Shown here: in pieces, positions 43,362-51,399 of the stretch
How positions within the stretch are numbered: position 1 is the stretch's first letter
Layout: each line of letters starts with the position of its first letter
Assembly (NCBI GenBank): GCA_964549615.1
Contig: CAZJVP010000099.1
Coordinates: forward strand, 62,001-126,000
Reading direction: 5' to 3'
Origin: CAYVLA01 sp964549615 [NCBI: uncultured Thermococci archaeon]
GTDB lineage: Archaea; CAYQAE01; CAYVLA01
DNA length: 64,000 bases
Program-made: the position numbers and the translations under genes
The notes under the pieces: model-generated
The model's input: the letters and a program-made list of their open reading frames with translations, nothing else
What the model was told of the DNA's origin: nothing
Database searches by the model: none

Positions 43362-45227
43362 TCAGCCCGAAAGCGGCCCGCCGGGCTTGACGCGATCATC
43401 GGCGAAGTTCAGCGAGTACCAAATCTCCATGTTCACCAGATCGGTCAGATGGGAGTCCTTCTTTCTGAAGAGGGCCCGCACGGCCTCGGGCCTGAGAATG
43501 CCATCGCGCATGAGCTTGCCGTTCGAGACGAGCGTTTCAGCGAATTCGCGCAGCTCGTTGGCGTACCAGCTCGCCACGGGAAGGAAGAACCCGATCTTCG
43601 TCCTCCTCGTGATCTCGGGCGGGAAACCCTTCTCCTCAAGGTAGGTCCTCAGCAGATCTTTGGTTCGCGCAGTACGGAAGATCTCTGCAGGCGAACTGGC
43701 AAGGACCGGCTCGAGCACCGACCTGTCCATCAGGGGGTATGTGGGCACAAGGGAGCTTGCCTGGTGGTAGTGCCATGCGAGTGCGAAGACGCTCGGGAGG
43801 CTTGACCGAACGCCGATCAGCCGTCGGCAGTTGAACGGGCCCAGGATAGCGGCCTCCAAGATCTCGTTGCGAAGAGTGGAATCCACACGCCGCCAGTCTT
43901 CGGCCGAAAGGAAGGAATCGGAGAAGACCCGTCGCGTCCGGCCGAGTGCTATGGAAAGCTCCCGCAGCAGGAAGCGGCCCGGGATGAAGCCCTCGATGAA
44001 GATCTTCGCCAGCCGACTGATGTGTCGCGATCTCTCCGGGCCGCGGGCGACGCCCACGACATGCTGCCAAACGTTCAGCCGCAGAAATCGCTTCGAGGAT
44101 GGGCCGAGATGGCCCAGACGCACAAGCGAGAATACCGCGTCGGCCGCGGCCCAGTCCACCCAGGACGGATAGCCCCCGAAGAGTTCGTCGCCCCCATCGC
44201 CGCAGAACACGACCCTCGCCCCCTCGCCTGCGGCCAAGGCGGCAGCGCAGTATCCTTCCCCGCCCGGGTCACCGCCTTCCTGTGCGACCCGGACCATCTC
44301 CCCAAGCATCCTGCGCAGGTCGTTCCAGTCGATCGACCGGCTCTTGTGGGTTGACCCGATGTGCTCGCTTGCCTTGAGGGCGAAGGGTCTCTCGTCCCAG
44401 CCCCTCTTCGCACCGCCCACGGAGAGCGTCACGATCGGGCAGTTCCATTGCTCTCGTGCAAGTCTGGAGAGCGTGGCACAGACGGTCGAGGTGTCTATTC
44501 CGCCGCTGAGGTAGGCGTATGGAGGCGGTTGCACAGCCTGCATCCTAACCTTGGTCGAGTGGGCGATTGCCTGCCAAATCGTTTCCCACCTCAAACCCTC
44601 CTGCCTCTTCGAAAGATGGACCGCCGCATCCCAGTAGATGGATTGCTCGAAAGCTTGTTGGTCTGCTCTGAGCATGGACCCCGGCCCGACCTTTCGGATC
44701 CCCTCATACATCGTCCTAGAGCCATCCGTCCTGCCCTGGATCAGCACCTCGGCCATGCCCATCCTGTCAAGGGGCGGGCGGGGACCAGCTCGAGCCAAGG
44801 CAGCGAGATCCGTCGAAAACACGATCGCACCCTCAACAGGCCGGTAGTAGAGAGGCCGACTCCCGAAGTGGTCCGTAACGAGATACAGTTCCGATCTGGC
44901 GGGGTCAAAGAGGACGATCGAGAACTCACCGTTCAGCCCCCCGAAGAGGGCGGCGCCTTGCGATGAGAAGCCGCTGGCCAACCCGATGGCCTGATTCCCC
45001 GAGTCGACTGGGTAGATCCTCCCCATCAACGCGACGAGGGGACCTTCCCCTTCATGATGCCATTGCACAGGCTCCCCGGGTCGGTTGAAGGCCCGCAGCT
45101 CAAGGCGATCGGAGACGTATGAATGGTCGGGGCCGGATTGCCCAATGCACATGTAGGTCGACGCCTGGTCGAGAAGTGGGCCGTCGATTCGCCCATGAAA
45201 GGCGTATACGCCGACCAGTCTCGCCAC
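43362..45227 (-). CDS. Asparagine-synthetase-like protein 2, without the N-terminal Cys
   Basis: A 621-residue paralogue of the protein at 17738, with high similarity along its whole length. Start (M)ARLVGVY comes from the GTG at 45227, 28 bases after the shared TATA box; the 77 extra upstream codons have no similarity to the paralogues. Position 2 is Ala instead of the nucleophilic Cys; no Cys occurs in the first 40 residues. Kept motifs: LNGEFSIVLFD, DHFGSRPLYY, the PP-loop SGGIDTS and GDGGDELFGGY. ATP-dependent amide formation with an amine other than glutamine-derived ammonia is the likely reaction. It is divergent from the intact GNAT gene of the duplicated block. Confidence 0.85.
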   Translation of the reverse strand: MARLVGVYAFHGRIDGPLLDQASTYMCIGQSGPDHSYVSDRLELRAFNRPGEPVQWHHEGEGPLVALMGRIYPVDSGNQAIGLASGFSSQGAALFGGLNGEFSIVLFDPARSELYLVTDHFGSRPLYYRPVEGAIVFSTDLAALARAGPRPPLDRMGMAEVLIQGRTDGSRTMYEGIRKVGPGSMLRADQQAFEQSIYWDAAVHLSKRQEGLRWETIWQAIAHSTKVRMQAVQPPPYAYLSGGIDTSTVCATLSRLAREQWNCPIVTLSVGGAKRGWDERPFALKASEHIGSTHKSRSIDWNDLRRMLGEMVRVAQEGGDPGGEGYCAAALAAGEGARVVFCGDGGDELFGGYPSWVDWAAADAVFSLVRLGHLGPSSKRFLRLNVWQHVVGVARGPERSRHISRLAKIFIEGFIPGRFLLRELSIALGRTRRVFSDSFLSAEDWRRVDSTLRNEILEAAILGPFNCRRLIGVRSSLPSVFALAWHYHQASSLVPTYPLMDRSVLEPVLASSPAEIFRTARTKDLLRTYLEEKGFPPEITRRTKIGFFLPVASWYANELREFAETLVSNGKLMRDGILRPEAVRALFRKKDSHLTDLVNMEIWYSLNFADDRVKPGGPLSG

Positions 45228-45249
45228 GTTGCCCGGGTAGGATGGGCCC

Positions 45250-45262
45250 CATAATAAGATTT
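45250..45262 (-). promoter_or_regulatory. TATA box of asparagine-synthetase-like gene 2
   Basis: AAATCTTATTATG on the minus strand matches the box of paralogue 1 almost base for base while the surrounding DNA differs. It is centred 28 bases before the GTG at 45227. Confidence 0.7.
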
Positions 45263-45264
45263 GC

Positions 45265-45288
45265 CGTGCATCCGTGCATCCGTGCATT
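45265..45288. repeat. Three tandem 8-base repeats upstream of a TATA box
   Basis: CGTGCATC, CGTGCATC and CGTGCATT follow each other without gaps, directly upstream of the TATA box of asparagine-synthetase-like gene 2. The paralogue promoter at 19640 lacks them. They could be a transcription-factor site or a simple repeat. Confidence 0.5.
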
Positions 45289-45499
45289 GAACCTTGACGC
45301 TCTTCGCTGTCTGGTCTCGGGACGAGCCGGCAAAGCGGTTCGTCGAAGCCCACATCGGTGAGTCGCGTCACATCGTGCTCCCGCTGCAGCGTAGCCACCT
45401 CAGGCCATGAAAGGGGTCGGGGGCGACTTTTGGGTAAACCGTCCGCGGCGCGAAGCATTATATGGAGCTTTGTGGCTGCTTGTTCGAGGAAGACGGAAG

Positions 45500-46600
45500 G
45501 TGTCTGGCCAGGAGTACTGTGCAGTTCCCTACAGCCCGGACTTGCTGCCAGACATCGCGCAGCTGATGGTCTATCTGTGGGGCGGCGATCCGGAGGCCAA
45601 CACGTCCTACTTCCGGTGGAAATACGAGCGTAACCCGCATTCAGACGAGCCCCTTGCCGTGGTAGGCCTGAGGGGGAGCAAAGTTGTGGGGTTCCGCGGG
45701 TTCTTCGCCACCAAGTGGACCGCGGGACGGGACCAGACGGTGAGGGTGCTCTGCCCTAGCGATACATGCGTCCACCCGGACCACCGCAGGAGAGGGCTTT
45801 CCGTATTGATGGGCAGGGCGGCGATGCGACTGTATGAGGGCAGATACCCCATATTCCTCAACACGAGCTGCAGCCACCAATCCCTTCCCGGCTACGTTAG
45901 GATGGGCTTCCTTCCTCTCGCTCAACGGAACTACCTCGCGAAGGTGCGTCTTTCAGCGTTTTTCTCATCATTGCCGGTCTTGAGCCCTGTCAGTCGGATC
46001 CTTAGAGGGCAGGGGCCGTCCCAGGCCCAAGGGCTAAGACTGCCGCTTGGTGGTGCCTTGGAGTTCCTGGTCACAGATAGAGTTTTGCCCGAAGAGATGG
46101 CCGGAGTCGTCGCCAAGCGGGGACGAAACCCCGCCCGCCTCACCCTCTGCCAGGATGAGGCGTATTTCCGGTGGAGATTCGCCAGCGGGAGAAGGCGCTA
46201 CTCCTTCTGCTACCTTATGGAGGGGCAGAAGGTTGCGGGCTACGCAGCTCTAAGGCTCTTCCGGAGGGGACGCGCCACGATCATCGACTACGGAGGAGTA
46301 GATGAGAACTGCACAAAGACGCTTCTGGGTGCCGCCGTTGCAACGTTGAGGCTCGACGTGCTCTCCATCTGGGACTTCTCCGTGGAAAGTTCGCTCAGGC
46401 AGTACCTCAGCTCGCTAGGATTTCGGCGGGACTCCCTGACAGCCTTCATAGAGAAGAGATTGTGGGGAGAGGTTTCCCTCCCTCTTCTGGTGCGTCCCGT
46501 CGCGGAGAGCTTCCGAGAGGACGACTGGTACATCGGGGGGCTGGACGTTCGCAGGATCGAGAGCTGGCTCATAAGGGAGATTTGCTCGGATGCCGCGTGA
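45500..46600 (+). CDS. GNAT-type acetyltransferase, intact copy
   Basis: A protein of about 366 residues with a GNAT core in the first half: VRVLCPSDTCVHPDHRRRGL with the R-x-x-G-L-S acyl-CoA loop, then YPIFLNTSCSHQSLPGYVRMGF. The second half (RLDVLSIWDFSVESSLRQYL) may be a second GNAT-like domain. The start is uncertain: the frame is open from 45407, a TATA-like ATTATATGG sits at 45457-45465, and a GTG at 45500 with GAGGAAG upstream is the most plausible. A decayed copy lies at 19705. The gene is divergent from asparagine-synthetase-like gene 2. Confidence 0.75.
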   Translation: MSGQEYCAVPYSPDLLPDIAQLMVYLWGGDPEANTSYFRWKYERNPHSDEPLAVVGLRGSKVVGFRGFFATKWTAGRDQTVRVLCPSDTCVHPDHRRRGLSVLMGRAAMRLYEGRYPIFLNTSCSHQSLPGYVRMGFLPLAQRNYLAKVRLSAFFSSLPVLSPVSRILRGQGPSQAQGLRLPLGGALEFLVTDRVLPEEMAGVVAKRGRNPARLTLCQDEAYFRWRFASGRRRYSFCYLMEGQKVAGYAALRLFRRGRATIIDYGGVDENCTKTLLGAAVATLRLDVLSIWDFSVESSLRQYLSSLGFRRDSLTAFIEKRLWGEVSLPLLVRPVAESFREDDWYIGGLDVRRIESWLIREICSDAA

Positions 46601-46764
46601 CCTGCGACTGAGTGCCAAGAGAATTGTGCCACGCGCCGCATCGGGCCGCTCTCTATGAACGAATAGGATGAGTGGGACGGCAGAAGGAAAGCAATTGACA
46701 GAAGTGCCCCGTTTCCCATAAGAATCCCCACAGCTAGTGCACTCAGACGAAGGCGGGTGTATCG

Positions 46765-47649
46765 ATGTTCGCTCGGACCGGGAGGCCCAGAAGTCTGAGC
46801 ACGCTTTGCCTAGTGGCTCTATCGCCGGTGCCTCTCTTACTGTTCTACGTCCTGCCCCCAGCCTCAACGGTTCCCGTCCAACTCGTAGACAACTGTGACT
46901 TCAGATCCTGGGAGGACGGGAATCCTACGTGATGGGAGGTGGTGATGGAACAGGGCACTACGCTTGCACCCAGCCTCGACAGCGCCCATGGGGGTTTCTC
47001 CGTCCAGATGAACACGACCGACTCCTACGATGTGTATCTGCGCCAAGAGATATGGGTAGATGAGTCGGTTTGCCGCTCGGTGATTCTTGGGTTCGTCTTC
47101 AGGATCGACGAGATCGACGACATCGACTCCAACGGCCAGCACAGCCTCACGGGACTGGAGATCGGCCTTGAGGGAGGGGATGTGGACTGGGACGGCCAGC
47201 CCGAGTATATGTACCACTACTTCTTCACCGATGAGTGCGTGAGGGCGGAGGACTTCCCGGCATGGCAGTACAATACCACGCCCACGGATGCACCCCACAA
47301 GATGGCCTTCCTTCACAGGGTCGACTCGGTTGGCGTCTGGAACAGCTTCGAATGCAACATCTCACACCTCTTCCTCGAAAACCTGGGGGGCTTTCCGCGT
47401 GGTGCCATAGACCTCCGCGTCTGGGCGTTTAGGTGGGGGGATGGAAAACCGGATTCCGGGATAAGGGCAACGATCGACTCGGTCGGCATCTGGGTTCCCG
47501 AAGGGACCGCCATAGCCATTCTGGTACTGGGCGCCATGGCCGGCGCATCCCACCGACTGCTTGACAAGGCCTGCGCGGGCCAATCCGCTCAGCCTGCAGA
47601 TTGCCATGAAGCTCCGACGACCGCACGCGCCGAGCACGATCTTAAGTAG
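46765..47649 (+). pseudogene. Secreted surface protein, copy B, interrupted by in-frame TGA
   Basis: From the ATG at 46765 the frame codes for a signal segment (LVALSPVPLLLFYVLPPAST) and VQLVDNCDFRSWEDGNPT. It then meets TGA at 46930-46932 and continues with WEVVMEQGTTLAPS to 47649. Copy A has GTA at this position and reads through it (GKPAVWEV). The rest, about 235 residues, contains DSYDVYLRQEIWVDE, EIDDIDSNGQHSLTG and a C-terminal WVPEGTAIAILVLGAMAG plus basic residues. The body is likely a carbohydrate-binding or jelly-roll domain. Without the TGA it would be a 294-residue secreted, membrane-anchored protein. Restart at the ATG at 46945 would give a protein without a signal peptide. Confidence 0.72.
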
Positions 47650-47958
47650 GGCGGGAACCGTCCGAGGTGATCAGAAAGAGGCCGTCCCGCAGTTGGCGAC
47701 GCGAAGCACGCACGGCGCGCTTCGGATCGCTTCGATCGAGAGCGATGCAACCCTTTTCCAACCCGCTTCGAAGTGGATCCGAGTCAAAGCGGGGCGGGAG
47801 TTGTTGAGGGCGGTACCTGGCTATCTCCTGGCGTACGGGCGGCCTGCGTCTGGCTCTCTCCGGGAGCGACGTCCGGTCCGGGCAAGCCGGATAATTCCCG
47901 GTCCGGAGAGTCCCGGAACAACTTTTCGCGCCGGACCGTCCCAGCCGTCCGGGCATCC

Positions 47959-47968
47959 AAGGAGGACC
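47959..47968 (+). promoter_or_regulatory. Strong ribosome-binding site of the GT39 gene
   Basis: AAGGAGGACC ends six bases before the ATG at 47974. Most genes here look leaderless, so this strong Shine-Dalgarno site is notable. It settles the start, even though the frame is open back to 47773. Confidence 0.7.
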
Positions 47969-47973
47969 GATCG

Positions 47974-49614
47974 ATGACCGTGGGAGAGCTCCGCGCATCC
48001 AAGAGCCCCGCCTCGCACCAGGTCGACAGCCGCGGGCTGGCCATCCTCGGATTGCTGATCATCCTCGTTGTCGGCTCGAGCCTGAGGATCTTTCGGCTCT
48101 CGTCGGAGAGCCTCTGGCTGGATGAGACGACGAGCGTACTCATATCACAGGTTGAGTGGGCCAAGTCTTGGGAATCGATGGCGAGCGATCCCAACCCTCC
48201 CCTACACTATCTTGCCCTGCGTTGGTGGATCGGGGTCTTCGGCGACAGCGAATCGTCGGTGAGGATGCTGTCCGTCGTCTTCGGGATCGTCTCGATAGCC
48301 TTCATGTACCTCACGGCGCGGCAGCTCCTCGGCGAGGCCGTGGGACTGCTTGCAAGCCTCATCCTCGCCTTGTCCCAGCTGCACATCACCTACTCCCAGG
48401 AGGCCCGCGCATACGCGATGATGTCCATGCTCGCCCTCGTCTCGACATACTGCCTGCTGAGGTTCCTGCGGCATGACGGGTCGAGAAACCTTCTAGGGGT
48501 CTTCTTCTCGAATGTTTGCATGCTCTACACGCACGTCTTCGCCTCCTTCGTTCTCGCATCCCAAGCACTCTTCGTCGCCTACCTGTGGCTGAGGCAATCA
48601 AACGCGTCTGCATGCGGGGGCCGCGCTTCGTCGGAGGCCGCGGGAGTGTCGGAATCCAAACCTGGCCCCCCATTCGGCGGCGTTGAGAGGAGGGGCCTCC
48701 TTCGGTGGGTTGTATGTCAGTTCTTCGTCGCATTGGCCTTTGCGCCCTGGGTTGCGAACATGCTGGCAAACCTTGCCAGGATAAGGGGCCTCAGCCCTGA
48801 AGGTGTCCCAGGGATGGGAATATCTTGGCTTGGAAGGCCTAGCGTGGCGGGCCTTGCGAGGACCTTGGAGCACTACAGCGGTGCTGGCGAAGTCGGACTC
48901 CTCCTCTTCTTCTGCCTCTTCGTCCTCGGCGTCTTCTGCGTCGGTAAGCACTCCGGCAGATTCTCTTGGCGCGCGCCCGCAGTCTCCCTCTCCACCTATT
49001 CGTGGACCCTCACGCTTGGAAGCCTCGATGCCGTGGTGCTTCTGCTCTCCTGGCTGGCGTTTCCCACGCTTGTCCCGTTCATCCTTTCCATCGTCCTCTT
49101 CCCCATCTACGACCCACGCTACACCATCGCCGCCTCCCTGAGCTACTACATCCTCGTTGCAAGGGGGATCAGAAACGTCGCGGCTGGCACGAACAGACTG
49201 GTCGGCATGCTCTTGGTCTGCATGCTCTGTGCGTCAAGCGCATGGGGCCTTCGGCCCTACTATGCCCAGACCCAAAAGGAGCAGTGGAGGGAGACGGAGA
49301 GATACATATCTGCGAACATGGCCGCCGGCGAGATCATAGTGTTCAATGCCCCCTACGTGCGCGGCGCGTTCTGGTACTACCACCGTCACCACGGAAATAC
49401 GACCTATCTCACAGGGGCGCACACCGTGCAAGAGTTGCACGAGGTGCTGAATCAGAACCCGACGGCGACGGGCATCTGGCTCGTGCTTTCCCACGACCGT
49501 TTCACCGACCCGCAAGGATCCGTCAAGAAAGAGCTTGACGCAACATATCTCCTGCGGGAGGAAAAGCACTTCGTGGGCATAGCGATCCGTCACTACACTG
49601 CAAGGAACGATTGA
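47974..49614 (+). CDS. GT39-type membrane glycosyltransferase
   Basis: A 546-residue polytopic GT-C enzyme. SLWLDETTS (residues 46-54) holds the catalytic acid, NPPLHYLALRWWIG and YSQEARAYAMM follow, and the C-terminal part has IVFNAPYVRGAFWYYHRHHG. It is a close paralogue of the enzyme at 31816, of nearly the same length. The enzymes use polyprenyl-phosphate sugars and work outside the membrane, adding a sugar to protein, lipid or glycan. It is inserted in the duplicated block between the surface-protein gene and a FemAB remnant; the corresponding place in the other block has no GT39 gene. Confidence 0.88.
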   Translation: MTVGELRASKSPASHQVDSRGLAILGLLIILVVGSSLRIFRLSSESLWLDETTSVLISQVEWAKSWESMASDPNPPLHYLALRWWIGVFGDSESSVRMLSVVFGIVSIAFMYLTARQLLGEAVGLLASLILALSQLHITYSQEARAYAMMSMLALVSTYCLLRFLRHDGSRNLLGVFFSNVCMLYTHVFASFVLASQALFVAYLWLRQSNASACGGRASSEAAGVSESKPGPPFGGVERRGLLRWVVCQFFVALAFAPWVANMLANLARIRGLSPEGVPGMGISWLGRPSVAGLARTLEHYSGAGEVGLLLFFCLFVLGVFCVGKHSGRFSWRAPAVSLSTYSWTLTLGSLDAVVLLLSWLAFPTLVPFILSIVLFPIYDPRYTIAASLSYYILVARGIRNVAAGTNRLVGMLLVCMLCASSAWGLRPYYAQTQKEQWRETERYISANMAAGEIIVFNAPYVRGAFWYYHRHHGNTTYLTGAHTVQELHEVLNQNPTATGIWLVLSHDRFTDPQGSVKKELDATYLLREEKHFVGIAIRHYTARND

Positions 49615-49639
49615 GCAGACGTAGTTCGGCAGGAGTTCG

Positions 49640-49735
49640 AGAGATCGTCAACAGCGCGCAGCAGCTTTCGAAGACCCGGATTGACTGCTTGATGAGCGAC
49701 CCCATGCACACCATGGTGCCTCGGGGTAGACCAGT
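49640..49735 (+). pseudogene. Remnant of a FemAB-like N-terminus
   Basis: The plus strand reads IVNSAQQLSKTRIDCLMSDP and MHTMV. This matches IVQSARELADIGVDSFVTDP and MHTSW, the N-terminus of the FemAB-like protein at 22091. Homology stops there. It marks the right edge of the duplicated block and shows that this copy of the block once also had a FemAB gene. Confidence 0.7.
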
Positions 49736-49875
49736 TGGGGAACCGTCCATGCGCGCTTGTGGGTAAAGCCGCTCGCAGATCCAACCTTGCCAGCTAGGCT
49801 TTCACCGCTAATCTTTTTCTTCCCAGCGATGGGTCCTGAAGTGAACGAGCGGAGACAGGAAGCCGGGGCGAAAAC

Positions 49876-51162
49876 TTGAAAATCGCCTTCGTTGCACCTT
49901 TCGGACTCAACGTTCTCCCGCCGTACCAGCTATCCGGAGGAATATGGATTTACGAGGTGGCGCGCAGGCTCGGCACCCGGCACGATGTGTGGGTGTACTC
50001 CTGGCGTAACCCCCTCCAAGCCGAACCGCGCAGAGATGACGTTGTACACTATAGGTTCCTCGACTCCGTGCTCGCTAGGCCCACCCGTAAGGTTTTGCAC
50101 CCGCTCATGGGGCTGAGGGGTCCGCGAACACCGTATTTTGCATCGGCGCTCGCCAACCCGGGCTATAGCCTCGCAGTCGTACGAGACATCCTTCGCCAGC
50201 ATTTCGACGCAATCCTAGCGGATGAAGTCTTCACACTTCCCGTCCTCTTGGGCAGTTTTTCCCGTCGGCCTCGCGTGGCTTTCCGCATGCGCGCCGAGTG
50301 GCTCGCTCAGTTCGACCGCTCCTTCGTCGAGCGGCGGATCAGGTCAAGCGACCTCGTTCTCGGCTGCAGCAGATACGTCACCGAGGCCGTGAGGCGACGA
50401 TTCCCAGAATACGCGGACCGATGCCTGACGGTGTACGAGGGCGTAGACCAGGGACGGTTCGCCCCGCTCGGAGCCCGGAATGGTAGAGATCACGATCCAA
50501 CAACCTTGCTCTTCGTGGGAAGGGTTTCGCCCGAGAAGGGGCTTCACACTTTGCTAGATGCCTTCTACAAGGTCCTCAAGGAGTGCCCGGACTGCAAGTT
50601 GCAGGTCGTGGGACAATACACGTCCGCCCCACTTGAGATGATCATCTTGCCGAGCCATGACCCTGGCGTTCGTTCATTGGCTCGCTTCTACCGACCTGAA
50701 TCCCAGACAGCCTACCGCGACTACCTCTTGGTTCAAGCCCAAGCCCTCGGGATTCGTGACCGGGTCAGCTTCTCAGGGCCAAGGCCGTACGAGGACATGC
50801 CGAGCTTCTATCGATGTGCGGACGTACTCGTCAACCCATCGTTCGTCGAAACATTCGGGAGGTCCCTGATCGAAGGGATGGCCTGCGGGCTTCCGGTTGT
50901 CGCGACGAGGGTAGGGGGCATGCCGGAGATCGTCGATGAGGGGCGGAATGGCCTCATGGTCGATCCAGGCGATTCGGAGGCTCTATCCCAGGCCATTCTG
51001 AAGCTGGTCTTGAATCCGAGGCAGGCGCGGTCCATGGGTCTAGCAGGCCGCAAGAAGGCCATCGATCGCTTTGCGTGGGACGTGATTGTGCCCAGACTCC
51101 TGGAGATCATAGAAGATCCTCGTCCCAGGACTGCTCGCTCACTGGTCTCGCCAAAGAAGTGA
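49876..51162 (+). CDS. Family 4 glycosyltransferase
   Basis: A 428-residue GT-B enzyme with complete GT4 features: N-terminal MKIAFVAPFGLNVLPPYQLS followed by GGIWIYEVARRL, the glycine-rich acceptor loop; then LLFVGRVSPEKGLHTLLDAF, KLQVVGQY, VSFSGPRPYEDMPSFYRCAD and the donor motif NPSFVETFGRSLIEGMACGL (E-x7-E) with GLPVVATRVGGMPEIV. The start is TTG. No TATA box at the usual distance is clear, but AGGAAG lies upstream. The sugar specificity is unknown. Confidence 0.92.
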   Translation: MKIAFVAPFGLNVLPPYQLSGGIWIYEVARRLGTRHDVWVYSWRNPLQAEPRRDDVVHYRFLDSVLARPTRKVLHPLMGLRGPRTPYFASALANPGYSLAVVRDILRQHFDAILADEVFTLPVLLGSFSRRPRVAFRMRAEWLAQFDRSFVERRIRSSDLVLGCSRYVTEAVRRRFPEYADRCLTVYEGVDQGRFAPLGARNGRDHDPTTLLFVGRVSPEKGLHTLLDAFYKVLKECPDCKLQVVGQYTSAPLEMIILPSHDPGVRSLARFYRPESQTAYRDYLLVQAQALGIRDRVSFSGPRPYEDMPSFYRCADVLVNPSFVETFGRSLIEGMACGLPVVATRVGGMPEIVDEGRNGLMVDPGDSEALSQAILKLVLNPRQARSMGLAGRKKAIDRFAWDVIVPRLLEIIEDPRPRTARSLVSPKK

Positions 51163-51399
51163 TCTGAGGGCTACTGCCCACCGATGGGTCCCCGACTGGC
51201 TCTTTAAGGGTCGGGCTGCCGGTCTAGCCGGCGAGCCTCGGATTCTGCCTCCCCTTCCCGGAGGCCGCCAAGCTGCGACGGACCGCTCTGTCTTGCGACA
51301 AATCCCAAAGAAATAGCGAAATTGCGGTGAATATTTTAAGAAAGTTTTGCTCGATCTCCTCATGAGCGGCGCAAGTCTGCGTCCCGAGGTGTAGAATCA
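51163..51399 (+). promoter_or_regulatory. Promoter and leader with a ten-codon upstream frame
   Basis: TATA box ATATTTTAAG at 51331-51340 is 27 bases before an ATG at 51362, which opens MSGASLRPEV and stops with TAG at 51394. Five bases later the ATG of the next gene begins, preceded by GAGGTG inside the short frame. This suggests a leaderless upstream reading frame coupled to the main gene by re-initiation. Confidence 0.55.

Noticed and set aside
45265-45288. CRISPR-like array
   Set aside because: The three units are 8 bases long with no spacers.
45228-45458. N-terminal extension of 77 codons on asparagine-synthetase-like protein 2
   Set aside because: The extra part has no similarity to the paralogues and runs through the TATA box that is conserved between copies.
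46930-46932. Selenocysteine or Trp coding by TGA
   Set aside because: The paralogue has GTA (Val) at this site, the position is not a redox site, and TGA is the normal stop in neighbouring genes.
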